Shown here in pieces: positions 21,873 to 33,371 of a stretch of 64,000 nt of DNA. The translations under genes were made by a program, and so were the position numbers. Positions within the stretch are counted from its first letter, which is position 1. Each line of letters opens with the position of its first letter. The DNA lies in the NCBI GenBank assembly GCA_037039685.1, contig JAWNGF010000002.1:3224001-3288000 (forward strand), read 5' to 3'. Source of the stretch: Ceratobasidium sp. AG-K (Eukaryota > Basidiomycota > Agaricomycetes > Cantharellales > Ceratobasidiaceae). The notes beneath the pieces were generated by a model. The model made no database searches. It saw only the letters and a program-made list of their open reading frames with translations, and had not been told where the DNA came from.

Positions 21873-22595
21873 ACTTGGGACAAATCAGCTAGTGGAGCAG
21901 TGAAATGGGTGAATTGAAGCTACCACTGATCTTTATATGTTGCAGTTGATGTCAAGAATATTCCAGAAGGACCTTATCTGATCACCCCATGCTTGTGATG
22001 CTACTGGAGGCAGGTGATGGAGTCGTTTGAATCCTGCTTATGTCAGCAAAGGAAAGCGCCATGTTGATCATTCTCTAAGTCCTGAACTGCCAGACCAACC
22101 AGTTAAACCCTCAGTCCAGTATTGAAACAACAATACAATCACCTCACCAAAATCCTCTGACACCAACAAGCACTGGGTTGCTCATACCTGCTTGCTTGGG
22201 TAAAGGAGCAGTCAGGAGCACCTGAGTGGCTATGCAATTGGTGCTCCTATACCCAAGCAAGCATGCACAAGCAAATCAGCTGTCACAAGCCCAAGAGAGA
22301 ACCAACAGATTTGCTTGAGCAACACTTTGAACAAAACATCACATCAACCACTACCACCCATTCATAGTAGCCACTAGGGCTAACCCTTCCCCCCAGCCTC
22401 CCCCTCAAGACCTCCTCCTGTGTAAGTAGTTCATGTATCAATAATCTCCCTTAGTTCTACATCACTTGTTGCTTGCTCAGATCAAACTCAATTTTGCCCA
22501 TTGGCCATTCAATCAAACCCAAAGCTTTGGCTGGTTTTGCTGTTAAAATATTGGGTTCACAAATGAGGATCTTGGTCATAACAGTCTAACACCAT
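21873..22595. other. Intergenic space with hairpin repeat, between divergent genes
   Basis: No coding sequence supported. It holds the second hairpin repeat (22157-22320) and probably both promoters for the divergent Cys-rich and Ulp1-like genes. No clear TATA box is seen. Confidence 0.5.
22157..22320. repeat. Hairpin-forming repeat, copy 2
   Basis: GCTTGCTTGGGTAAAGGAGC is followed after about 30 nt by its inverse TTGGTGCTCCTATACCCAAG and CAAGC, then a CAAGCCCAAGAGAGA tail and CAGATTTGCTTGAG shared with 19708-19875. Confidence 0.65.
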
Positions 22596-25500
22596 ATGAT
22601 GACAACATGGTTCCTGTTGGAGACATATTTGCAGGACTTGTTGGAAGCTGGTACTCAGAAGCTGCACAGACAGGTATCAATGCCCAGCCTGAGTTGGAAA
22701 TCACATCTAACCAGTCTTTGGCGTCAGTTGCCAAGTTGGTGTCCCCAGGGCTCTCTCCAGATACTCAGTCTGAGTCCCATCTGCATGTCATCAATAGATG
22801 AGGTCATCCAGCTCCACCATCCCCAATTTCAAAAAAAATTGTTTGAAGTATGCATATAGTGAGGTCTTAAAGTCACCTCCTGGACCATGTTCACCATCAC
22901 CAGATGCATCTGGTAAGTCTCCTGTTTTTGCATATGCCCATAAGCGCCCTCCCTCAGATGTTGGTGGCTGGTCCAAGTTTGTTTTGCAACTCCAGGAGTC
23001 AAAGTGACGGATAATGGCTACCCCCCTCTTGACAACATGGTGGTTCAGGCTCAGGAAGCCCTCCAGCACATTGAAGATAACTTTTTGACCTGGAATGACC
23101 CCATGTATCAACTGCAAATTGAAGAAGCTGGCATTGTTGCTGACCTGATATTGCAAGTTGCTGCAACTTTAGGCTTTGGTGCAGTTGCAATTGCAGACCA
23201 AGGTGATAGCATTGCCAACCTGCTTGACAAAGTGACACCAGAATTGTATGGAGATATAGAAGCCATACAGGTGAGTTCTTGTGTTGAGCTTATTCATCCT
23301 GTTGATCATTGCATTCTAGGCCTCACTGCCACATGAGAATGCTCTTTCCAGGCTTCTTCATCATGCCACTTCACTGAACCAGCTAGTACATATCCTCAGC
23401 TTACAGGTTGCAGCATCCCACTGGACACTGCTCAACTATGCAATTGAAAACCAAACAGTATTGCATTACAACTCACTTCCTCACAAACATCACCAACATC
23501 TGCTGCAAAGTGATTGTCAGGTGTATGCCAAGGTTGTCTCTTTAACAACTTGTGCAGCTGGTGCATAAAACATAGGAGCAATACATTTACATTTGAGATA
23601 GTAATATGCTAACTACTCCAAACTCAAACAGGATCCCTCAAGGTGGCCCTTGGAGGACCTCTCAACAGGACATCAGCCCATTGACCCTAAGACCACTATG
23701 GTTGCTAATCTGTCTTGTGGATTTTTAGCCTTGCTATATGCTTTCCTTGCTGTTTTCAACACACCAGTCAAGCAACATGCTCAACTAGCCTCAGTTATTG
23801 ATGTGCTTCAGAATGTTGTGATAGATTACCAAGCAAATCAACTTGGGGGGCTAACACAGGATGTGATAGTGGATAACTTCAGTCAGTCCATCCCCAACCT
23901 AAAGCCATTGTTAATGCATCATGAGTCATGGCAAGTGGTAAGTGCTATATTCATTGACTCACTTGTTCAACATGAACTCACCTGAACACACAGTGGACCC
24001 CTCACTTGGAAAAACACCAGACTGTACTGGGGCCTCATCACATACCCCCCTTGCTACCACATCAAGATACTCCCAGCACACAAATGCAGGTTGGCATCAC
24101 AATCAAACCCAAGACATTGCATGACAATGAACAAATTCAGGTTAGTTAATCACACATGCTTAGGGACAGCACAGCTGTGATTGAGAGAGCTTCAATTGCT
24201 CTTTAATTCTAAGCATAAACCAGCCCCTCATTACAAACTGTTTGGCATTAAAGTCTCCCATGAGCACTTTCAGTCCTTGCACCCCAAGAGCTGGCTTTCC
24301 AGCCTTATCTTGGATGTGGTTTCGTCTGCATTTACAAGTGCAGAGGAGGACTTATGGTGCGCCAACACTGCTTTCATGTTGTTGCTGAAGGAGAACTATA
24401 ATTGTGTTTCTTGGCTTCAGCCCTATGGAAAATGCTCTGTGGTGAGTCTTCCCCCTGGTGTTGTGTCACAACCCTAGCCAAACCTTGGAGGCCAAGACTC
24501 CACAGGCAGTGAGGATGGGGGTTGGGACAACAACAAAGGTCAAATGTATGGCACTAAGGCCTAAGTGAGTCACGCAATGGGTGATGTGGAAAATGACAAG
24601 AGAACAAGTCTAGTGGGAGCAAGACTTGTGTTGCTGGTATATATACTTTCTTCTGTGGCTATGTACAATAGAGAGCAGGCAACAAAGGGAACGTAAATGA
24701 GAGAAAGCAAGAGTCCAAGAGAAGCAAAGGTGAGACAAAGGAAACAAGGTAAGTCCATGGACTCCAAGGAGAAAAGGGAACAGGCCAGGCAGGCATGTCC
24801 TGCAATCATGGCTCACACAAAGGCAACTATATGCGCCAAGACAAGGAGAACAAGACCAAACACAAGGCAAACAGAACAAAGAAGGGAAGAACAAGAAAAG
24901 GTTGTGACACTCCCCCCCCATCTAGGCCAGGGCTCACTTCACCAGCACAAACTCCTCAGTATCATCAATTACAAATGGGTCATCAGTTGACCCTGTCCCT
25001 TTCCACACCCCATAATCCTCCTTGTCCTCTGTCAAATCAATTATGGCCTCCTCCCTAATCTCCAGGTTGACAGTGAGGTTGACTATCTTGAATGGGTTGC
25101 CTCCAAGCCGGACCTTGCAAGACCTGTCCATAATCTCAAGGGCATCGTGGATGTTGTTGGCTGCGTAGGCAATCCAGTTGCACCAGCGGACAAGGGGGCA
25201 GCCAAGGAATGACCAGGGGGCCTCTCCTGACCAATAGCAAGGGGAGACAATAAAATGGGAATGTTGGCGCATGCCGGGATGCCAGTACATGCCTTGCTCC
25301 TGGGGGGGCACAACTTCAAGGGACCATTTGAAGGCCGCCAAGCAGGTATACAGGTCGTGGTAGACTCGGACCATGACCAAATTGGTGGATTGGCGTTGGG
25401 AGGACATGGCGCAGTGAGTAAGAAGGGGATAGAACGTGGTTTTAGTGCAGGAGGAGAGAAGGCAAAAACTTTTTGATGACAGACTTGGATCCCAGCAGCC

Positions 25501-28500
25501 TCTTTTATATGATTTGAACACCTAATGGGCCGTTCTTCCTTGCCGTTGGCTACTGAGTCATCCCTTGTTTCCTCATGGCAACACTTCCTGGTAACCTTGG
25601 GGACTTCCTTCATGGCATCTGGATGTTCCTTGTGGAACTCATTAATGAGTTCTGATGCATTGCCAAGGTTCTCCAAGGGTTCCCAAGAGTCATGTTCTGC
25701 AGTGTAGCCCTTCCATTTGACAAAATACCTCAGGATTCCTTTTTCCACCTTGGAACTTTGGATGTGTTCCACCTCATATTCCTCTTTGCCTTCTGGTCTC
25801 TTGATTGGTGGGGGTGGATCAACCTGGTGGCCCTCAATTTCATCTTCCTCATACTTGGCTAGGCATGATACATTGACTACTGGATGCATGGTCATTGAAG
25901 GCAGGAGTTGTAGTCTGTACATGTTCTTCCCTACTGCTTCCAGGATAGTGAAGGGCCCAAGTTGTTTATGCAATAATTTCAAAGATGGCTGATTGGTTGT
26001 GATGTGCTGATGGCTTAGCCAAACCTTATTGCCCAAGATAAAGGGACCTTCCTGCTGTTGCTTGTCCACATATTCCTTGTCCCATTCTTTGCTCAGGGTC
26101 AAGCTAGCCTTAGCTTCTTCCAGGTTGTCTTGGATACATTGCACATGTGCTACAGCTTCTGGGATGGAACTATCTTCCACTGGTGTACCCTCAATTGATG
26201 GGTGGCAAGCTATGTTGGCAAAGAAAGGTGTCATACCAATGCTAGAGTGGAACAAGTTGTTATATGCAAATTTGGCAAAGGGTAAAAGTGAAGCCCAGTT
26301 GTGTTGCTTGAAGGTGCAGTATGTCCAAATGAAAGCCTCAACCATTTGATTGATGTGCTCTGTTTGCCCGTCAGTTTCAGGGTGATATGCTGTAGAGAGC
26401 CTAGGCCAGATGTTCAGGGCCTGACAGAGCTCCTTCATGAATTTGGATGCAAAGGTTGGTCCACAATCTGATACAACTGTTTCTGGGGTTCCATGTAGTT
26501 TCCAGCAGTGTTCCATGAAGAGTTCTGTGAGCTTGGGTGACGTGGTTTTTTTTGGTACATGGGATGAAATGTGCCATCTTAGTCAGGGTGTCAACAATGA
26601 CCAATATTGAGTCTAGACCCTTGGACAGAGGAAGTTTGACAATCATATCAACTGAAATATGTTGCCAGGGTTTGGAAGGGAGTTCAAGTGGTTGTAATTC
26701 CCCAAGAGGTCATTGATTGATGGGTTTTGACTGCTGGCATAAATTGCATGATGACACATATTTGTTGATGTAAACCTTCATGGATGGCCACCAATACTGC
26801 CATTTGACCATTTCCAGTGTTTTTGCTTGGCCCACATGTCCAACTGCTTTGTTGTCATGGTGGAGTTCTAGGATCTGGCGCTTGATCTCATTGTTGTCTG
26901 GGATGTAGATCTTTCCTTTGCAGTACAACATGTTGTTCCTGATCTTCCAGTCTTTGAATTCCTGTTGTACAGAAGCAGGTGCCTTTTCTGGGTGGTTGCT
27001 AAGGAAGGCCCAGATTGATGTAATGTAGTCATCTCTTTGTGTCTGATCCTTGACTGCTTGCCAAATATCCGTAGTTGATGCCATACCCTGAGGTTCCTCT
27101 TCTGCTGAATTGATGAAGAGGTGCAGCAAAAGTAGGGGTTTTTGAGGGACCACTCCCCCTTCTAGATTGTGGTTGCTTTGTCAACTGAGTGCATCTGCTT
27201 TGCCATTAAGTCCGCCAGCTCTGTACTTGATCTGGAAGTTAAACTCCAAGAGAAAGACAGCCCATCTGTTTGGTCTTTTTGTCAACATTTTGGAGGTCAT
27301 GAAATACTCCAGGTTTTTGTAATCAGTAATGAGCAGTACTGGGATCTCAGTTCCTTCCAAAAGATGACGCCATTCTTTGAATGCTTTGATGATTGCCAAG
27401 AGTTCCTTGTCAAAGATGTTGTAGTTACGTTCTGCTGGGGATAGGCTTTTGGACATAAACACAACAGGGTGGAGTTTGTTGTTGGGACCATATTGATTGA
27501 GGACTGCTCCTGTAGCTTTGTCGGATGCATCACATTTGATGATGAACCCTTTGTCCTGGTCAGGTTGTAGAAGGATAGGCGCCTTGATGAATTCCTTGAT
27601 TAATCCCTGGAAGGCAAGTTCTGCTTCCATTCCCCATTCCCATTGCTCTGTTTTCATAGTCAAATCATACAGGGGTCGTACTATATGGCTATAATTTCGG
27701 ATAAAACACCAGTAGAAGTTTGCAAATCCTAGGAACATCTGCACATCTGTAATGTTCTTGGGTGTCAGCCACTTTTTGATTGTAGTGATCTTCTCCTCTT
27801 GCATCTCAACCAGCTCTCCTGATATGACTAGCCCTAGGTAGTTGACCTTAGGGACATGAAAAGAGCACTTCTCAAGGGAGCAATAGAGACCCAGGCGTTG
27901 TAGGCGGCGCAGGACCTCCTTCACATGCATGGGATGTTCTTTGGGATTTTTGGAGAAGATTAAGATATCATCAATGTAGATTTCCATGTACACCCCTTTG
28001 ATGTCCCTGAACTTGGTGTCCATCATATTTTGGAAAGTGGCTGGCACATTAGTGAGACTAAAAGGCATGACTTTTGTTTCAAATAGTCCATATTTGGTTC
28101 TGAATGCTGTTTTGTGAACATCCTTGTCCGCTACCCTGACCAGGTTGTACCCAGATTTCAGATCAAGTTTGGTGAAGATCTTGGCACCTTTGACACATTC
28201 AATAAGATCATTGGTTCTAGGAAGTGGATAGCGGTTTTTCTTGGTTTGACTGTTGAGGTATTGGTAATCCATGCACAATTGTGGGGGTTGGGGAATGCCT
28301 TCTATGTTGTGTTGTTTGACAAACATTACTGGTGATGCCCATTGGGATGTGGAAGGCACAATAAATCCCTTATCCAAATTTTTGTTGATCCATTTTCTCA
28401 AGATTTGATCTTCTTCCTTCATGAGGGAATATACCACACCAATCTTGGGTTTTGCGCTGGGTTCCAACTCAATTGTGAGGTTGTATGGTTGGTGTGGTGG

Positions 28501-31500
28501 TAGCTTGTCCACTTCTTTGGAAATGAAAACATCCTTGAACTCTATGTATTTGTTGGGAAGCTGACCAACTACCCCCCCTTCTATGGCATTACAGTCCTCA
28601 TATAGGCATTCCGCCTTGCAGTAATCTGAATCAAATTCCAATGTCCCTGCTGCCCAATCAATTTTCAGGTTATGCTTTTTCAGCCAGGGGATACCAAGAA
28701 CCTCAGTGTGTCAGCCTAATGGTGCAATATTGCAAGTAATCTCTTCTACATGATTGTTCATAATGACTTGGAAGGTGCATTCCCTGTCAATTAAACCATT
28801 TGCTATTGGTCGTCCATCTATCACTTAGACCCTTCTTGCTGTCTTTTTTTTTTTTTTTGTTGGGATTTTGTGTTTCTTTAAATATTTGGAGTTAATGAAG
28901 TTTCCCAATGCCCCTGAGTTGATCATGGCCACAGTAATAAGGTTTTTCAGGCTTTCAATCATGATGGGAATGCAAAGCTGGTCTGCATATTTGGTGGAAC
29001 AAAGATATATTTTGTTTACAGACTGCTTCCAATTTCCTGAGACTACACAATCTAATTCCGACTTTAGGGCACCTGATGCTCCCCTCAGTCACTGCCTTTT
29101 CCCAACTCCAAATCACTGGTATCAACTTCTTCCAGGGCTGCTATCTGTGTTTGGCAATCCTTAGCAATATGTCCCTTTTTCTGACAACAATAACAGGTGG
29201 TTTTGCTTGTGACCGCTGCTACTTCCACCTTAGCCTGGCAAACATCTGGTTTGATGAAACTAAAGGGGATTTCTGAGGTTGTTCCATCAGCCCATTTAAA
29301 TTTGGGGGTAAGGAAACCACATTTGTTCTTGCTAATTGACTTGATTGTGCCCTTCTTGCTGCCCTGGGGAGTCACTGTGTAGATTGCCTCTCCCTTCTGG
29401 TATCTATGTGCTGTTACGCTCATGGTTACCCGCTTTTGGGTGCCGCTTGGTGTTGCCCTCTCTGGAACGTTGGTTCCCTTGTTCTCCATGTTCCTTGCAA
29501 TGAGGGTGGCATCAATTTCCTTGGTCCTGGTAAACAGCTCTGGCAGTGTTGCATTGTGACAATTATAGGCCTGGGAGGTTAGCATATCTTTGATGTTGTC
29601 CTTGAGTCCTGCATAGAAGTTGTCTTTCAGGGTCTGCTTGTTGTAGTCTAGCAGTGCCAACAGAATCCTGAATTGGGTGAGGTATTTGACCACTGTTTTG
29701 GTCTGGGAAAGTGCCTTGTACTTCTGTCTGTAGACCTCCACTTGCTCTATTTTGCCAAAAGCTAATTCCCACTCCTGCTGAAAGACATCTAGACTTGTGA
29801 GAATGGCTTGGGGTACACCTGCATTGTGTAGGTCTTGGAAAGGGCAAATCCAGTCAATAGCAGGGCCGCGTAGGTGCAAAATGATGAGACAGATTTTCTT
29901 TTCATCTGAGGCAGTGGCATAGTGGGAGTCGGCAATGTAATTTGTGCAGGAGTAAGTAAAATCCCTAGCTTTGGCTCCTTGCTTGCCATGGAATTCAGTT
30001 GGTTTGGATGCTGCTGATTTTTCCGTTCTTCCACTGCCAAAGATTGAAGATGTTGGGGCTGCTGTTGCTCCCAACAAGGGTGGTGCAAATTGCATCATGG
30101 AGCCCCTTAGTCCTTGTGTTGCTGTTCCTCCTCCTAGCAACAACCCTAGTTGACTGGTTGTTAGGGTGTTGGTTTGAGCTGCAGTTGCTCCACTACCTCC
30201 CATTGGTCTCCCAGTTGATACAATTCCTTGTGCCCAAACTGCATCCCTTGTTATTCTATGTTGATCTGTCATTTTGTTCTATAGTTTGCAATTCTGGTCC
30301 ACAATTTCTGTCAATTGGTTGATGCAGATATTTCCATCATCCCTATTATGTAGGATCCATTGTTTGACGTGTTCCAACCTCTCTGCCATGAGACTATGGC
30401 GCAACAATAATTCTCTGAGAATGAAAAGGACTTCTTTTTGAAAATTGCCTTCATGGGTTTCCCACCAGGAGTTGCCCTTGTATTCCCTAATGGCAGGAGA
30501 CGGTGGTCTTGATTCTGTGTCAAAGGTTTTGTAGGGGGCCAGTTGGGAACAAATGGTTGTATCCCCCACTGATCCTTCCTTGTTGCCTTCTTTCCTTGAT
30601 GGGGGGGGTTCTGAGAAGCAAGTTTGATGGAGGGGGGTTTCTGGTGGGGGCAGCGCAATGGGGCTTTTGCCCTTAGAGAAGGAGGGCATCATAGAAGACA
30701 TTGTGGCTTTGTAAGACTCTGCTGAGTTCAAGCGGCTTCTGTTGGACATCTATAATAAATGCACTTCCTGGTGCGCTTTGACCAAATATGGCTAGTAGTG
30801 TTTTGATAGAAAATATATCCCCTGGGTAGAGATGGAATGTATAGGGGGAACCTAGTTGACAGTAGGTTTGGTGCAACGGTCTCAGAGGTCCTTGTTCCAA
30901 TAGCATATATGAATGGTGCTTCCTGATTAGGTGGCCACAGTTCAGTGATACCAGAGAATAGGGGATGTCATTGACAGGCTAATGGGTGCAAGCTGCAGTG
31001 TGCCTTGACGTGTAAATGATGCAGGGGAGAGATGGGGGTGTTAGCTGACAATGGTGAGGGGTGTGCAAATGCTCAGAGGTGACCCGGTGATGAAAGACCT
31101 GGCTCCAACAGCAACAAACGCTGTATCTGCAACAAAGGCAACAAGACTTGTTCTAGTGTCACAACCCTAGCCAAACCTTGGAGGCCAAGACTCCACAGGC
31201 AGTGAGGATGGGGGTTGGGACAACAACAAAGGTCAAATGTATGGCACTAAGGCCTAAGTGAGTCACGCAATGAGTGATGGGGAAAATGACAAGAGAACAA
31301 GTCTTGTGGGAGCAAGACTAGTGTTGCTGGTATATATACTTTCTACTGTGTCTATGTACAATAGAGAGCAGGCAACAAAGGGAACGTAGACAAGAGAAAG
31401 CAAGAGTCCAAGAGAAGCAAAGGCAAGACAAAGGAAACAAGGTAAGTCCATGGACTCCAAGGAGAAAAGGGAACAGTCCAGGCAGGCATGTCCTGCAATC

Positions 31501-32360
31501 ATGGCTCACACAAAGGCGACTATATGCGCCAAGACAAGGAGAACAAGACCAAACACGAGGCAAACAGAACAAACAAGGGAAGAACAAGAAAAGGTTGTGA
31601 CATGTTGTGTCTCACATCATGAATTGCAGAAACAACCCCAGGACCACACTGGTGTTTTTGTTGATGTCCACACCCTGGTCATTCCCTTCAATGAACCCAT
31701 TATACAACAAATCAACTCCCTACAGCCTCCTTTGCTGCAGATCAAGGCAATTCTGGTGTTCACTGGGCAGCCATCATCATTAAGCTGCAAGAGCATCAGG
31801 TGACTTACCAAAGCAGCCTAATGAACAGGGAGAAGGTGACAATAGCCCTAGAGGTTGGTAATATCTTGTGGTTCCATCATAGACCATGCAGCTGATATCA
31901 TGTTCAGCTTGTCAAGACATATTGTCAGAACCTAAGCACAAAGCAGCCAGGTGACTTGAGAAAATACAATGAAAGCAGGTGGTCTTATGTCATTGATGAT
32001 GTGAGTTCTTATTTTTGAAGTATGTATAAGAAACTCACACACTCCCTAGAATACACCTCAACAGGACAATGGCTATGATTGTGGACTCTTTGTCATTTTG
32101 CAAATGCTAGGTGCTTGACTATACTTGGAACTGCTTTGGGATATAGATGATATTGCATTTTTACAAACACACATTGCAGTCCAAATCATGCTCCACACCC
32201 TGCGGGCTGATGCACTTGTCAAACCAGCTGGTGCACAACCAGTTGCTGCTATAGCTTGCACTCCCCCACATGCATTTGTTGCTGTGACCCCACCCATCTC
32301 TTGCAGGTGTCAAATGTCACCAACATCAACCCCAGGTTCCTCATCACATGTGTAGATGAA
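22560..32360 (+). CDS. Multi-exon Ulp1/C48-type cysteine protease gene, probably degenerate
   Basis: Phase-consistent exons are 22958-23270, 23320-23520, 23632-23937, 23994-24140, 24214-24441, 31630-31799, then to 32000, 32050-32110 and from 32147. Most are exact codon multiples joined by GT-AG introns. The protease domain is at the end: [15 protein letters not shown] (near 24290), HTLVIPF (near 31675), the His motif [11 protein letters not shown] (near 31765) and the Cys motif [17 protein letters not shown] (32056-32106). Ulp1 enzymes cleave SUMO or related conjugates. The 5' end is uncertain, with likely frameshifts near 22795 and 23004, and one more between PFNE and HW. One intron hosts the whole Gyp2 element. 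It may be a pseudogene. Confidence 0.6.
24464..24909 (-). repeat. Gyp2a 3' LTR (446 bp)
   Basis: TGTCACAACC to GGTTGTGACA. Holds TATATATAC near 24637-24645. Confidence 0.93.
24910..24919 (-). promoter_or_regulatory. Gyp2a polypurine tract
   Basis: On the minus strand, an eight-G run (TGGGGGGGGAG) directly precedes the 3' LTR; the Gyp2b copy has AAAAGGGGGG at the same place. Confidence 0.75.
24934..25407 (-). CDS. Gyp2a post-pol accessory protein with SUMO-interaction-like motif
   Basis: 157 residues from an ATG in the context GCGCCATG shared with Gyp2b. Motifs in order are [36 protein letters not shown] and a tail with [13 protein letters not shown] and [10 protein letters not shown], ending EEFVLVK. 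Hydrophobic cores such as IIDLT flanked by acidic residues match the SUMO-interaction motif consensus; this reading is inference. The ORF overlaps the 3' end of pol (to 25083) in a different frame. It remains open in this decayed copy, with Arg-to-Cys and similar changes against Gyp2b. No known domain is recognised. Confidence 0.68.
   Translation of the reverse strand: MSSQRQSTNLVMVRVYHDLYTCLAAFKWSLEVVPPQEQGMYWHPGMRQHSHFIVSPCYWSGEAPWSFLGCPLVRWCNWIAYAANNIHDALEIMDRSCKVRLGGNPFKIVNLTVNLEIREEAIIDLTEDKEDYGVWKGTGSTDDPFVIDDTEEFVLVK
25083..29103 (-). pseudogene. pol: Gyp2a Pol, inactivated
   Basis: The minus-strand order is protease ([12 protein letters not shown] near 28930, with Asn for the catalytic Asp), RT (YIDDILIFS near 27985), RNase H ([15 protein letters not shown] near 27530, TDYKNLEY near 27310), integrase zinc finger ([12 protein letters not shown], then CNLCQQSKP near 26730), integrase core and a chromodomain ([20 protein letters not shown] near 25710). 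In-frame stops include TGA after ALS (near 27180) and after PINQ (near 26710); a poly-A length change near 26555 shifts the frame. The nonsense codons fit C-to-T change. The C-terminal part overlaps the accessory ORF. Confidence 0.9.
29085..30749 (-). pseudogene. gag: Gyp2a Gag with one nonsense codon
   Basis: About 553 codons in one frame from the ATG at 30749. Residues 1-156 (Ser/Pro-rich, then a helical [19 protein letters not shown]) end in a TAG (CKL-stop-NKM, 30279-30281). The remaining 395 residues include a Gln/Thr/Gly stretch, a capsid-like domain ([20 protein letters not shown], then the [16 protein letters not shown] region) and a CCHC knuckle [14 protein letters not shown] near the end. 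A basic [14 protein letters not shown] segment precedes the knuckle. The tail LELGKGSD encodes the slippery heptamer. Restoring one base would reopen the frame, so decay is mild here. Confidence 0.85.
29097..29103 (-). promoter_or_regulatory. Canonical -1 frameshift heptamer GGGAAAA (Gyp2a)
   Basis: In the gag frame TTG GGA AAA GGC, the heptamer is G-GGA-AAA, a perfect X-XXY-YYZ site. It lies 12 nt before the gag stop, and pol is in the -1 frame. The same heptamer is at the Gyp4 gag end. Confidence 0.8.
30750..31140 (-). other. Gyp2a 5' leader
   Basis: Untranslated leader between the priming site and gag ATG. Several short ORFs, none conserved that I can show. It ends in a run of CAACAA next to the priming site. 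Confidence 0.5.
31141..31154 (-). promoter_or_regulatory. Gyp2a self-priming site
   Basis: Plus text ACAAGACTTGTTCT is the exact reverse complement of AGAACAAGTCTTGT at 31294-31307 in the 5' LTR, 24 nt downstream (minus strand) of the TATA box 31331-31339. There is no TGG-type tRNA site. Confidence 0.75.
31157..31602 (-). repeat. Gyp2a 5' LTR (446 bp)
   Basis: TGTCACAACC to GGTTGTGACA, same length as the 3' LTR with few differences. TATATATAC at 31331-31339. Confidence 0.93.
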
Positions 32361-32499
32361 GTCAGAATCAAGGCCAACAAGTCCAGAAGTCAAACCACCA
32401 GCAAAGTGCTCACAACAAGGCCCCTTCCCTGTTAAGCTAACATCTTTGGCTGGGGTGCAGCTGAAGAGCAATAGCACCAGCAACCTACCTTGTTCAAAC

Positions 32500-33371
32500 A
32501 CAAATTGAATTATCCAAAAGGCAAATGCATTGCTGGATTGGGATCCAGATTCAGATGATGATCCAAACCCTGGTATGTGATTTCAGTGTTCCTCCTTATA
32601 CTGTGTCCCTATTCTCTATATGACTCCTATGGATGATTTATATCCCATTTGCAACTCATTTATCCCTGGCCCACTCAAGGATGAGTTCCAGGAAACATTA
32701 CAGCCCAATATTTGCTTTACAGAACCAGCAAGGCGTCTTGCTAACCCCAATGGTTGTGCTGCCAAGAAAAAGTACTTCATGAAAGTGGCAAGCTTCTGTA
32801 TCTGGCAGTGTGAACAAGTCAGGGGGTCTGCACTTGAGGCAGCTGGTGTTTATTGGCCAGCAGAACTCAATGCAGATTCACTGAAAACACAGGTTCAAAA
32901 CCTTATATCCTTGGCCACACAACTTGCTCCGGACCCCCAGACTGGATTTGCATTTGAACCACTGTGCAAGATGTGGGAGACTAAAGGACAGAAGTTCTGT
33001 ATGAGCCCAGAAGGAATGTTTGAGGCTTCAGAAATTTGGGGTGTTTCATGGTGAGTACAGTTCCAGTTTTCACATCCTGCATGTTGACACTGGGATTCAG
33101 TTATGGTCCAGATGGTGCCACAATCATTTATCATGCCCTCTATGCTGGCTCTACCACTGGACTAATTACATTTGACTGGGCTAACTGGGGTGGGATAAAC
33201 AATATCAATTATGCCCTTCAGAATGTCTTGATTCCTGAAGTGGTCTTGCAGCTGATAATGGAGGATATGGGCTTGACAGAAGAGAAAGCAAAGGATGTGA
33301 TGGAGTCTAGCAAGGAGTATGGAACCAATTTGTTCCAGGGTACAGGCTTCAATGTAACAAGTCCTATGTAG
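32500..33371 (+). CDS. Acidic-linker and C-terminal exons, unknown protein in the DNA transposon
   Basis: An acidic exon (DWDPDSDDDPNP near 32555), a long exon to 33051 (GPLKDEFQETLQPNICFTEP, then KKKYFMKVASFCIWQCEQV and PEGMFEASEIWGVS), a GT-AG intron (GTGAGTACAG at 33051 to ACTGGGATTCAG near 33100), and a final exon (YGPDGATIIYHALYAGSTTG, NWGGINNINYAL, GLTEEKAKDVMESS) ending at TAG 33369-33371. It may be the 3' end of the Ulp1-like gene or a separate gene. I do not recognise a family. Confidence 0.5.

Larger units (their letters stand above)
24464..31602 (-). mobile_element. Gyp2a: full-length Ty3/gypsy element, TSD TGTTG
   Basis: LTRs of 446 bp at 24464-24909 and 31157-31602, TGTTG duplicated at 24459-24463 and 31603-31607, polypurine tract 24910-24919, gag, pol with chromodomain and a post-pol ORF. 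It sits in an intron of the Ulp1-like gene: GTGAGT begins at 24442 and the acceptor is at 31627-31629. The LTRs differ at only a few positions, yet the coding frames carry several C-to-T nonsense codons and the protease Asp is changed to Asn, so this copy is inactive. Confidence 0.95.

Noticed and set aside
22791..23156. 121-codon minus-strand ORF
   Set aside because: It is antisense to the better supported Ulp1-like exon 22958-23270 and has no splice or homology support.
28844..28860. Poly-T run as a terminator
   Set aside because: It lies inside Gyp2a pol, where the minus strand encodes a Lys run; fungal pol II genes do not use such terminators.
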